Assembly: GCA_023437225.1 (NCBI GenBank)
Contig: JAEZGS010000001.1
Location: forward strand, 62,001 to 126,000
From: Bacteroidota bacterium
Lineage (GTDB): Bacteria > Bacteroidota > Bacteroidia > Chitinophagales > Chitinophagaceae
Reading direction: 5' to 3'
Length of the DNA stretch: 64,000 nucleotides
Each line of letters starts with the position of its first letter. The first letter of the stretch is position 1. Made by a program: the position numbers and the translations under genes. The notes beneath the pieces are model-generated. The model saw nothing but the letters and a program-made list of their open reading frames with translations, searched no databases and was not told the origin of the DNA. Positions 8,469 through 16,214 of this stretch are shown one piece after another.

Positions 8469-9962
8469 CTATTGCAATGAAAAACTCACCCTCCCATCTT
8501 TTTCATCCTTTAGCATGATACCCATGCCTGACAACTTATTGCGGATCTTATCTGATGTTGCATAGTCTTTCTTTTCGCGTGCATCCTTCCGCAATTCAAT
8601 GAGCAGTTGCAACACACCTTCAAGTTTGGAATGATCTGCAGATTTCTCCATCCTGAGTCCCAGGATACCTTCAATATAGTCGTTAAAATATGTTTGCATC
8701 AACACAATCAAATCATCCGATATCGATCCTTCAGGAATGTGTTTGTCTTTGATCGAATTGATCACCGGCACAATTTCAAATATGTTGGCAAGCACTTTGG
8801 CCGTATTCAGATCATCATTCATGAATTCATCGAGTTCATTCAACTGGCGACGAACACGCTCTTCTAATTCAGGATTTGAAGGCGCGGATACTCCGGAGGC
8901 AGGAAGCTTTTGTAATATTTCATAAGCCTCCCACAGCCTTTTCAATCCTTTCTCGGCTGCCTGGAGTGCTTCGTTTCCAAAATCAAGTGTGCTTCTATAA
9001 TGCGTTTGCAATATGAAAAAACGAATCGTCATGGGCGAATAAGCCTTTTCCAACAGTGGGTGATCTCCCGAAAACATTTCAGTGAGGCGGATCTGGTTAT
9101 TATAACTCTTCCCCATCTTCTTTCCATTCACCGTGATCATATTGTTATGTAACCAGTACCGGGCAGGGACATGTTTATTGCAGATGGTGCTTTGTGCAAT
9201 TTCACTCTCGTGATGTGGGAATTGGAGATCCATTCCCCCTCCATGAATATCGAATTGCTGGCCCAGATATTTTGTACTCATTGCAGAGCACTCAATATGC
9301 CATCCCGGGAAACCTTCACCCCACGGGCTGTTCCAGCGCATGATGTGCGCAGGGGGTGCAGACTTCCATAAAGCAAAATCCTGTTTGTTACGCTTCTCAT
9401 CCTGGCCGTCGAGGTCGCGGGTGGTTTCACGCAGGTCATCCATCACTTTACCGCTCAACTTTCCATATGGATATGCTTCAGCATATTTTTTTACATCGAA
9501 ATACACTGAGCCATTGACCTCGTATGCATAACCTTCTTCAATGATCTTTTTGATCATCTCGATCTGTTCAACAATGTGCCCTGTTGCTGTAGGCTCAATG
9601 TTCGGTTCGAGATTGTTGAATTGCAACATTGCCCAATGAAAAAGATTCGTGTACTTCTGCACCATCTCCATCGGTTCCAGTTTTTCAATCAATGCCTTCG
9701 TAGATATTTTATCTACAGCCTCACGCCCTTCTTCTTCAAAATGACCGGCATCGGTAATGTTTCGTACGTATCGAACTTTGAAACCGAGATGCAAGAGATA
9801 TCGATATACAACATCAAACGTTATAAAAGGACGCGCATGTCCTAAATGACTTTCTCCACTTACTGTAGGTCCGCACACATACATGCCCACATGGCCTGGT
9901 GTTATCGGTTCAAACACTTCTTTTTCCCTGCTATACGAGTTGTATACCTTCAGATTGGACAT
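8469..9962 (-). CDS. cysS: Cysteine--tRNA ligase
   Basis: Class I aminoacyl-tRNA synthetase charging tRNA-Cys. It has 497 residues with CGPTV, the HIGH-type motif HLGHARPF, zinc-site residues in WHIECSAMS and FPHHESEIAQS, and a KMSKS-type loop written KKMGKSYNN. The C-terminal helical domain ends normally. A perfect -7 element lies 17 nt upstream, so cysS is probably transcribed on its own even though the gene before it has the same orientation. Confidence 0.97.
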   Translation of the reverse strand: MSNLKVYNSYSREKEVFEPITPGHVGMYVCGPTVSGESHLGHARPFITFDVVYRYLLHLGFKVRYVRNITDAGHFEEEGREAVDKISTKALIEKLEPMEMVQKYTNLFHWAMLQFNNLEPNIEPTATGHIVEQIEMIKKIIEEGYAYEVNGSVYFDVKKYAEAYPYGKLSGKVMDDLRETTRDLDGQDEKRNKQDFALWKSAPPAHIMRWNSPWGEGFPGWHIECSAMSTKYLGQQFDIHGGGMDLQFPHHESEIAQSTICNKHVPARYWLHNNMITVNGKKMGKSYNNQIRLTEMFSGDHPLLEKAYSPMTIRFFILQTHYRSTLDFGNEALQAAEKGLKRLWEAYEILQKLPASGVSAPSNPELEERVRRQLNELDEFMNDDLNTAKVLANIFEIVPVINSIKDKHIPEGSISDDLIVLMQTYFNDYIEGILGLRMEKSADHSKLEGVLQLLIELRKDAREKKDYATSDKIRNKLSGMGIMLKDEKDGRVSFSLQ

Positions 9963-9979
9963 AACCTTTGATTAGTGGA

Positions 9980-9987
9980 CAAAAATA
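9980..9987 (-). promoter_or_regulatory. -7 promoter element of cysS
   Basis: On the minus strand TATTTTTG matches TAnnTTTG exactly and lies 17 nt before the cysS start codon. No TTG was found at the expected upstream distance. Confidence 0.45.
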
Positions 9988-9995
9988 ACTTATTG

Positions 9996-11138
9996 TCATT
10001 TCATTTCAGGCCTCAACTTCAAATCCGCGATGAGCGGAAAGTGGTCTGAGTAAGGAATAACAAATCGTTTGAATTGTAAGACATCGAATTGTTTATCCGC
10101 CATTATATAATCGATGCGAAGAGTGGGTGATATATTTTGAAATGTCCTTCCAATACCGGCTCCTTTTTCTACAAAAGCGTCTTTGCGATCGCCCCGGACG
10201 GTGAAGTATGTAAAGGAATTGGGTATGTCGTTAAAGTCGCCACAAATGATCTCAGGGTAAGGACTGGCATCTAGTTCGCGGGCAACGATCAGTGCCTGCT
10301 GTCCGCGAAACTGGTAGCCTCTCAGGAGTTTTCGAACCACTGATTTCGAAGCTTCCATCATACTGTCTTCCGCCTTCTTGATGATCTCAAGACTTCTAAG
10401 GTCTTTCTTTTGAAACAAAACCGACTGAAGGTGCGTTGTATAGACCCTTACCCGCCTGCCGTAAGCTTGTATATCAGCATGGATAAGGCTTTCAGCGGCA
10501 CGCAGCGAACGCGGTCCCGGGTACTGCATTCGGAAGGAATCAACAATCGGAAACTTAGAGAATATGGCCACTCCAACCTGGAATGTTCCGTTTTTGCGGG
10601 CATAATCGCCCACGATAAAATGATATGGATAGCCTAGTTTTTCAATATCGCGCACATTACTGTAAAACTTTTTTGTGTGCGGTTCCATATATTCCTGGAA
10701 ACAAAGCACATCAGGCGATTGCGAACTGATGAACTCAAACATCTCTTTCCTGTAAGTGGTGGAGCGTTTGATATCACGCGTCTGTTCATCAAAGCTTAAA
10801 ACATTCCATGACAAAACACGAATGGTGCTATCGGCCTTTTCTACTTTAAAGGGTTCAGCATAATAATTGAAAGCAATAAGCGCTTCAATATTTCGGTATC
10901 CTGCTATGAGGGATATGAGCGATAATAAACCCCATTTCGAGCGAACGAGTATCCAGGACAGAAGGAAAGTGGTATTAATAACGAGCAGGAAGGGAAAGGC
11001 AAGTCCCAGCAAAGCAAATGGCCACCATTTGCCCGGTTGCAGGTACGGGTTGGCGCACGCTGCAAGGAACAGAGCTACAACTACCAGGTTTGCAACAATA
11101 AAAAATTTTCTCGTTACGGTGCGGAAAAGCCGGGGCAT
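9996..11138 (-). CDS. Membrane-anchored endonuclease/exonuclease/phosphatase-family protein
   Basis: A protein of 380 residues. The first 100 or so residues contain about three hydrophobic membrane segments; the rest is an EEP (DNase I-like) domain with VLSWNVLSF, CFQEYMEPH, GDFNDIPNS and a C-terminal SDHFPLIADL, which supply the metal-binding and catalytic Asn, Glu, Asp and His. The substrate could be nucleic acid or a phospholipid/phosphoester; the sequence does not say. It starts 8 bp after a rhomboid gene, so the two are likely co-transcribed. Confidence 0.85.
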   Translation of the reverse strand: MPRLFRTVTRKFFIVANLVVVALFLAACANPYLQPGKWWPFALLGLAFPFLLVINTTFLLSWILVRSKWGLLSLISLIAGYRNIEALIAFNYYAEPFKVEKADSTIRVLSWNVLSFDEQTRDIKRSTTYRKEMFEFISSQSPDVLCFQEYMEPHTKKFYSNVRDIEKLGYPYHFIVGDYARKNGTFQVGVAIFSKFPIVDSFRMQYPGPRSLRAAESLIHADIQAYGRRVRVYTTHLQSVLFQKKDLRSLEIIKKAEDSMMEASKSVVRKLLRGYQFRGQQALIVARELDASPYPEIICGDFNDIPNSFTYFTVRGDRKDAFVEKGAGIGRTFQNISPTLRIDYIMADKQFDVLQFKRFVIPYSDHFPLIADLKLRPEMK

Positions 11139-11146
11139 GGTTAAAA

Positions 11147-12067
11147 TTACAAATCTTCTTCAGCCGCACGCTTCAAAATTTCTTTTTCTTCCTCAGTTAA
11201 ATGACGATATCCCTGTTGGTTGATCTTATCAAGTATCGCATCAACCCTGTGCTGTGTAATGTTTGGAATTTTCTTGAATGGCTGCGCGCCTTTATTGTTG
11301 TAGTAAAGGTCTTTGCGGGCTGTTTTCTTCCAACTTTTTTTGGAGGGATTGAAGAGGTCGTTCACCCAATCAAAGAACCTGCTGATCCATGCAGTCCAGT
11401 CGCTACCACGCTTTAGTTGATAAGTAATCACAAATCCCATTGCCGCGCCGCCAAGGTGAGCGATATGTCCACCACCATTCTGACCTGGAATGCTTGCAAA
11501 ATCTATTATAACGAAGATGATGGTCAGTACCCAGAGCGGTATGCCGCCATTGATCATTGGAAATATCCGGTAGTGTGGTGCCAGCGCAGTAGTGGCAATT
11601 GCAACGGCCATCACACCGCCCGATGCTCCCTCAAGCGTAGTGAGCGGCATCTGTTGAACAAGTGGCGGAAATATGTTGAAACTTATGATGAACAATAAGG
11701 CGCCCGCAACCCCACCGTATAAGAAAATGGGTATGAGTTTCCGGTTGCCCGCAAGATCCTGAAGGATATAGCCGAAAGCCCATAGCCACAACAGATTTCC
11801 AAGCAGATGAAAAACACGATCGTGCATGAACATGTAAGTGATCAGTGTCCACGGTCTTTCAAGTAACCTCAACGGATTTGCCGGCAGTGCGAACCAGTCA
11901 AACACCGTTGGACGATATGCACTGGTATTTAATCCTCCCAGGTGAAATACAATGTATATGAATTTGAAGATGCAGAAAACGATGGTCAGTATTGCGAGGA
12001 GCATTACAAGCGAATTGCCGTCCTGCCCCAGTATCATCTTCTTTTTGTAACGATCCTCCTGTAACAC
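11147..12067 (-). CDS. Rhomboid-family intramembrane serine protease
   Basis: A six-helix membrane protease of 306 residues. The catalytic Ser is in EGASGGVMAVA and the catalytic His in HIAHLGGAAMGF; both motifs are intact, so it should be active. The C-terminal 80 residues are cytoplasmic and end in a helical RVDAILDKINQQGYRHLTEEE segment, a tail often seen on Bacteroidota rhomboids. It is separated from a second rhomboid gene by 148 bp of repeat-rich DNA. Confidence 0.92.
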   Translation of the reverse strand: MLQEDRYKKKMILGQDGNSLVMLLAILTIVFCIFKFIYIVFHLGGLNTSAYRPTVFDWFALPANPLRLLERPWTLITYMFMHDRVFHLLGNLLWLWAFGYILQDLAGNRKLIPIFLYGGVAGALLFIISFNIFPPLVQQMPLTTLEGASGGVMAVAIATTALAPHYRIFPMINGGIPLWVLTIIFVIIDFASIPGQNGGGHIAHLGGAAMGFVITYQLKRGSDWTAWISRFFDWVNDLFNPSKKSWKKTARKDLYYNNKGAQPFKKIPNITQHRVDAILDKINQQGYRHLTEEEKEILKRAAEEDL

Positions 12068-12140
12068 GGTAATACTTTTAATGGTTAACTACAATCGATC
12101 CTTAAATCAATTTAAGAAAGTTTATCAAACATTGGGGCCT

Positions 12141-12217
12141 GCATTTTCCATTTCCCATTTAGCATTTAGCTTTTAGCATTTCCGGTTTCCCGTTTCCCGT
12201 TTCCCGTTTCCTGTTTC
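12141..12217. repeat. Low-complexity tandem repeat between rhomboid genes
   Basis: The first half is made of CATTTCC / CATTTAG-like units. The second half (12183-12216) has a 7-bp period, with about four copies of CCGTTTC. It fills the gap between the two rhomboid genes and overlaps the last codons of the upstream one. The same sequence style recurs near 14365, 19081 and 44951. Confidence 0.75.
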
Positions 12218-12920
12218 AATAAAATCTCCTTCTATTGTTCCTATTCCAATACCATACCATCAGGAAGCCCACCAATGCTCCGCCAAGGTGTGCCCAATGC
12301 GCTACATTATCTCCGGCCGAGTTCTGCACACCCAGCCACAATTCCATCGCGGCATACAAGATGACAAACCATTTTGCTTTTATCGGGAAAAGAAAATAGA
12401 TGTAAAGCAAACTGTTAGGGAATAAATATCCAAAGGCTGCCAGGCATCCGAATACCGCACCTGACGCGCCAACTGTAGGTACGTTTACCTTGAACTGCTT
12501 AGAATATAATAGCTTCGCCTGTTCAGTATCTGGCAATTGATTAAATAGGGCCATCACAGGCTCCATCTGGTTATATAAAACTGCCAGGTGCAAAACCGCG
12601 GCACCAAGGCCCGACACCATATAGAAAATCAAAAACCGTTTCGACCCCCACACGTTTTCTAACATACTTCCAAACATCCACAATGCAAACATGTTGAAAA
12701 ACAGGTGCGTGAAATCGCCATGCATGAACATATGTGTCACCAGCTGGTGCGGTCGGAAATACACTGAATGCACATCATGCAATGCAAACATCGCCTCGAA
12801 GTCGAAAAATCGCCCATTATCAAATGTCATTTGAGCGAAGAATACCAATACGTTGATGATCAAAAGATTCTTGATCACTGGTGGCACTGCCTGAAAATTC
12901 CGCAATCGAATATCTGCCAT
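12216..12920 (-). CDS. Rhomboid-family intramembrane serine protease
   Basis: The second rhomboid protease, 234 residues and compact, with VGASGAVFGCLAAF (Ser) and VAHWAHLGGALVGF (His) intact and HQLVTHMFMHGDFTHL in the L1/TM2 region. It is only moderately similar to the neighbour, so this is an old pair, not a fresh duplication. It starts 14 bp after rlmD, so it is probably in the same transcript. The end of the gene runs into the low-complexity repeat at 12141-12217. Confidence 0.93.
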   Translation of the reverse strand: MADIRLRNFQAVPPVIKNLLIINVLVFFAQMTFDNGRFFDFEAMFALHDVHSVYFRPHQLVTHMFMHGDFTHLFFNMFALWMFGSMLENVWGSKRFLIFYMVSGLGAAVLHLAVLYNQMEPVMALFNQLPDTEQAKLLYSKQFKVNVPTVGASGAVFGCLAAFGYLFPNSLLYIYFLFPIKAKWFVILYAAMELWLGVQNSAGDNVAHWAHLGGALVGFLMVWYWNRNNRRRFY

Positions 12921-12934
12921 TCTACAATTTTGTT

Positions 12935-14344
12935 TTAGTCTTTCAATACTAATCGCACTACGTTCTCAATATGATGCGTATGCGGAAACATATCAACGGG
13001 CCTGATCCTTTCCACCTTATACTTTTCCGAGAGAAGGTTAAGATCGCGCGCCTGAGTGGCAGGATTACAACTTACATAAACCACAACAGGTGCCGCTATC
13101 TCATTGATCTTTTTTACCAGCGCCTCACTCATGCCCGCTCTGGGTGGATCCGTGACAATCACATCCGGCTTGCCATGCACACGAAAAAACTCATCGTTAC
13201 AGATTTCGGTGACATCCCCGGCAAAGAACTCTGCGTGGGCAATTTCGTTGAGTGCCGCGTTTTCTTTCGCATCTTCAATTGCCTCAGGGATCATCTCTAC
13301 CCCAATGATCTTTGCTGCCTTGCGACTTAAAAAGATCCCGATGCTTCCCGTTCCACAGTAAAGATCGTATACTATCTCTCGTCCGGTTAATTCTGCAAAT
13401 TCACGTGTTACCTGGTACAATCTTTCTCCTTGTTCGGTGTTGGTCTGAAAGAAAGATTTTGGCCCGATCTTGAACTTATACCCTTCCAGCGTTTCAATGA
13501 CATATCCTGGTCCGAAATACACTTTGGGTTCCAGATCGAACATACTGTCGTTCTTTTTCCAATTGATCGTATAAACCAATGTAGTTATGGACGGGAATAG
13601 CCTTAACAGGTGGTCGAGCAACATCCGTATCCGCTTTTCATCCTGTTCGCCAAACACCACATTTACCATGATCTCACCTGATCGGCAAATCCGCAGTTGA
13701 ACTGTACGAAGAAACCCATGGTGCTCGCGGATATTGTAAAATGTCCAGTTATTTGCCAGGGCAAATTCTTTGATTGCAAGTCTTATCGCGTTGGTAGGTT
13801 CATTCTGAAGATGGCATGTCTGAATATCCACCACCTTATCGAATAGCCCTTTCGCATGAAATCCGGCCACCTGCTGATTTGCATCGATCGATGCATCCTG
13901 AATTTCCGATGGAAGCAGAAATCTCCTTGTACCGAAAGTGTATTCGATCTTATTGCGGTACCGCCGGTCATTCTCTGCCCCAACGATCTGTTCAAACTCG
14001 GGCAGGTTCACCTTACCAATCCGTTTCAATGTTTCTACTACCTGTTGATGCTTATAATGCAATTGCTTTTTATATGGCAACATTTGCCACTGGCAACCAC
14101 CGCACACCCCAAAATGCTGGCAAAATGGAACCACCCGATCCTGTGCTAATTCATGAAACTTAACAGCCCGGCCTTCTGCCCAGTCCTTCTTGTTACGACC
14201 GATTCGAACGTCCACGACGTCGCCCGGTACAGCATCTTCAATAAATATGGCCTTTCCGTCGACGCGCGCGATCGACTTCCCTTCAGCTGCATAATTCTCT
14301 ACGAGTATCTTCTCCAGTACAGGATGACGGTTCTTTTTTCTCAC
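12935..14344 (-). CDS. rlmD: 23S rRNA (uracil-C5)-methyltransferase, RlmD/RumA family
   Basis: SAM-dependent RNA methyltransferase with an N-terminal TRAM domain, a 4Fe-4S site (FCQHFGVCGGCQWQ plus a later Cys in QTCHL), the SAM loop YDLYCGTGSIGIF, DPPRAGM, and the catalytic Cys in SCNPATQARD. The frame stays open 102 bp further upstream, but those codons are low-complexity repeat shared with the msrB end. A -7 element TATCTTTG ends 4 nt before the GTG at 14344, so that GTG is the preferred start. This gives 469 residues. RlmC or a related target cannot be excluded. Confidence 0.86.
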   Translation of the reverse strand: MRKKNRHPVLEKILVENYAAEGKSIARVDGKAIFIEDAVPGDVVDVRIGRNKKDWAEGRAVKFHELAQDRVVPFCQHFGVCGGCQWQMLPYKKQLHYKHQQVVETLKRIGKVNLPEFEQIVGAENDRRYRNKIEYTFGTRRFLLPSEIQDASIDANQQVAGFHAKGLFDKVVDIQTCHLQNEPTNAIRLAIKEFALANNWTFYNIREHHGFLRTVQLRICRSGEIMVNVVFGEQDEKRIRMLLDHLLRLFPSITTLVYTINWKKNDSMFDLEPKVYFGPGYVIETLEGYKFKIGPKSFFQTNTEQGERLYQVTREFAELTGREIVYDLYCGTGSIGIFLSRKAAKIIGVEMIPEAIEDAKENAALNEIAHAEFFAGDVTEICNDEFFRVHGKPDVIVTDPPRAGMSEALVKKINEIAAPVVVYVSCNPATQARDLNLLSEKYKVERIRPVDMFPHTHHIENVVRLVLKD

Positions 14345-14348
14345 CGGG

Positions 14349-14356
14349 CAAAGATA
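14349..14356 (-). promoter_or_regulatory. -7 promoter element giving a leaderless rlmD transcript
   Basis: TATCTTTG on the minus strand matches TAnnTTTG and is separated from the GTG start codon by only four bases (CCCG). With the usual distance, the first transcribed base would fall at or next to the start codon. Confidence 0.5.
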
Positions 14357-14364
14357 CTTTTTAT

Positions 14365-14443
14365 GAAATGCGAAATGGGAAATGGGAAACGTGAAATTGC
14401 TAAATCCCTTCCGCTTTCTGCTTTCCGCCTTCCGCTTTCTGTT
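14365..14443. repeat. Low-complexity repeat at the msrB end
   Basis: One half (14365-14397) consists of GAAATGGGAAATGGG-like units, the other (14408-14443) of CCGCTTTCTGCTTTCCGCCTT-like units. On the minus strand the second half reads as CAGAAAGCGGAAGGCGGAAAG and encodes the last residues of MsrB. It belongs to the same repeat style as 12141, 33740 and 44951. Confidence 0.75.
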
Positions 14444-14966
14444 CAAAGTCCAGTATCACTCCATTGATGCAATACCTCAACCCGGTTGGTGGCGGTCCGT
14501 CTTCAAACACATGTCCCAAATGGGCCTTGCATCGCCCACACATCACTTCGGTCCTGCTCATCCCATGGGTATTATCTGGTTGATAGATGATGCTTGTCTT
14601 TGATATAGGTTCGTAAAAGCTTGGCCAGCCGCATCCACTGTCGAACTTCGTGTCGCTTTTAAATAAGGCATTTCCACAGGCCTTACAATAAAATGTTCCT
14701 ATCTCTTTTGAATGCTCAAACTCGCTGCTCCAGGGCCTTTCAGTGCCCTTCATGCGCGCGATATTGAAAACTTCCCGGGGGAGGATCTTCTTCCATTCTT
14801 CATCGGAGATATTCACCTTTGACGTATCAGTACGTGAGTATACCTTGTTTTCAGATTGCTTTTCGTCCATAACTGATTTTTTTGATTTCGAGGATTGTGA
14901 GTAACTGCAATTTTGCAGCCCGATAAGGCAGCATATCAACACCACGAACAGGGGAAACTGTTTCAT
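14400..14966 (-). CDS. msrB: Peptide-methionine (R)-S-oxide reductase MsrB, exported
   Basis: Repairs methionine-R-sulfoxide in proteins. The 188-residue protein has an N-terminal hydrophobic segment ending LQNC (C20), a weak lipobox, so a cell-envelope location is likely. Zinc cysteines are in CKACG and MCGRC, and the catalytic Cys is in RYCIN. After the normal family end (GVILDF) a tail EQKAEGGKQKAEGI is encoded by the low-complexity repeat, probably a late extension. It is divergent from adk. Confidence 0.93.
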   Translation of the reverse strand: MKQFPLFVVLICCLIGLQNCSYSQSSKSKKSVMDEKQSENKVYSRTDTSKVNISDEEWKKILPREVFNIARMKGTERPWSSEFEHSKEIGTFYCKACGNALFKSDTKFDSGCGWPSFYEPISKTSIIYQPDNTHGMSRTEVMCGRCKAHLGHVFEDGPPPTGLRYCINGVILDFEQKAEGGKQKAEGI

Positions 14967-15089
14967 AACTCAAAGTTGTACTTAAAGGTACACCCTTAGC
15001 TGCAGCAAAATGTTAAATGCTATTTACCGTTGTTGGGTTATCTTTACTGCCCGTCACCCTTCCAGTATTAATAACAAACCCGGTAAGAA

Positions 15090-15671
15090 ATGTTCAATTT
15101 AATATTGTTTGGCCCTCCAGGCAGCGGCAAAGGAACACAGGCCGAAAAGCTGATAGAGAAGTATGGTCTGATGCACCTGTCTACAGGAAATCTTCTTCGC
15201 GAAGAGATCGCTAATCAAACGAAACTCGGCCTCGAAGCAAAGCAGTTCATGGACCAGGGACAACTGGTGCCGGATGCAGTGGTGATCGGAATGATAGATT
15301 CCGCACTGGACAACAACCCGCATGCAAAAGGATTTCTATTCGACGGCTTCCCTCGTACCGTTGCACAGGCTAAGGCACTTGACGAATTGCTTGAACGCAA
15401 GGGCGCGGAAATCAACATTGTATTGGCTCTTGAGGTAAGTACCGAGGAATTAGTATCCCGCCTCCTGAACCGCGGCAAAACCTCGGGCAGAAGTGACGAT
15501 GTTAATGAGTCCGTGATCAGCGCACGCATCGTTGAATATGAAAATAAAACAGCGCCCGTTGCCGGCCATTATGAGAGTTTCGGTAAGGTTCAGCGCATAA
15601 AGGGCGAAGGTTCAATTGACGAGATCTTCAATGCACTTTGCAACGAGATCGAAGCAGTGAAAGTTGCTTAG
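15090..15671 (+). CDS. adk: Adenylate kinase
   Basis: Converts ATP and AMP to two ADP. It has 193 residues with the P-loop GPPGSGKGT at residues 7-15, the AMP-binding segment HLSTGNLLR, DGFPRTVAQ, and a short LID (LNRGKTSGRSDD) without the zinc cysteines of long-form enzymes. It converges with a lipoprotein gene, with 1 bp between the stops. Confidence 0.96.
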   Translation: MFNLILFGPPGSGKGTQAEKLIEKYGLMHLSTGNLLREEIANQTKLGLEAKQFMDQGQLVPDAVVIGMIDSALDNNPHAKGFLFDGFPRTVAQAKALDELLERKGAEINIVLALEVSTEELVSRLLNRGKTSGRSDDVNESVISARIVEYENKTAPVAGHYESFGKVQRIKGEGSIDEIFNALCNEIEAVKVA

Positions 15672-15672
15672 A

Positions 15673-16137
15673 TCACTGGACTTTTTTGAACACGGAATCT
15701 CCTATCCGCTCGGATTCGAGGATGAGGTCTCGCACGCGTTCCACTTTAATCTTTTCTGACAGGAGATAGGCTTCGCGTGCATTGACATCGCTTTTAAGCG
15801 TATCAACCTTGAAGTTCACCATCCAGTTACTCATCTCATCATCTGCCTGCACAAACTTTTCGAGCATTGCAGAATACTTTTGAAGCAATTGTTTGTCGGA
15901 TTTCCCGGCAGACAGTTGATTCAATGAATCGATCGCGCGCCTTGTGTAACGAGTATATCGCGACAGCTTCCCCATTTTCGCCATACCCACATCGTGCCCC
16001 TGCATAACCTCATGAAAGAGGCTATCCTCCCTTGTTTTAAGCACAGGTGTAAACCCATCTTTGCGTTCGTTCGTATCTGTTTTATCGGCGCAGCCAAAAA
16101 GTATCAATAGCAGCATTGCCGGCAATAGATTTTTCAT
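15673..16137 (-). CDS. Helical lipoprotein, function unknown
   Basis: A lipoprotein of 154 residues with lipobox LFGC (C16). The mature part is charged and predicted almost entirely helical, with a Met-rich segment (VMQGHDVGMAKMGK) and an ending ILESERIGDSVFKK. Similar small helical lipoproteins occur widely in Bacteroidota without an assigned role. It is divergent from paaZ. Confidence 0.78.
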   Translation of the reverse strand: MKNLLPAMLLLILFGCADKTDTNERKDGFTPVLKTREDSLFHEVMQGHDVGMAKMGKLSRYTRYTRRAIDSLNQLSAGKSDKQLLQKYSAMLEKFVQADDEMSNWMVNFKVDTLKSDVNAREAYLLSEKIKVERVRDLILESERIGDSVFKKVQ

Positions 16138-16214
16138 GCCATGAAGTTAACGACTGATCGCATTTGCTTATTAATTCAAATAGTTCCACTATATTAATTC
16201 CTGAATGCTTGCTT

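Noticed and set aside
14345..14446. N-terminal extension of rlmD
   Set aside because: The codons are the low-complexity repeat and a promoter element; the family begins after them.
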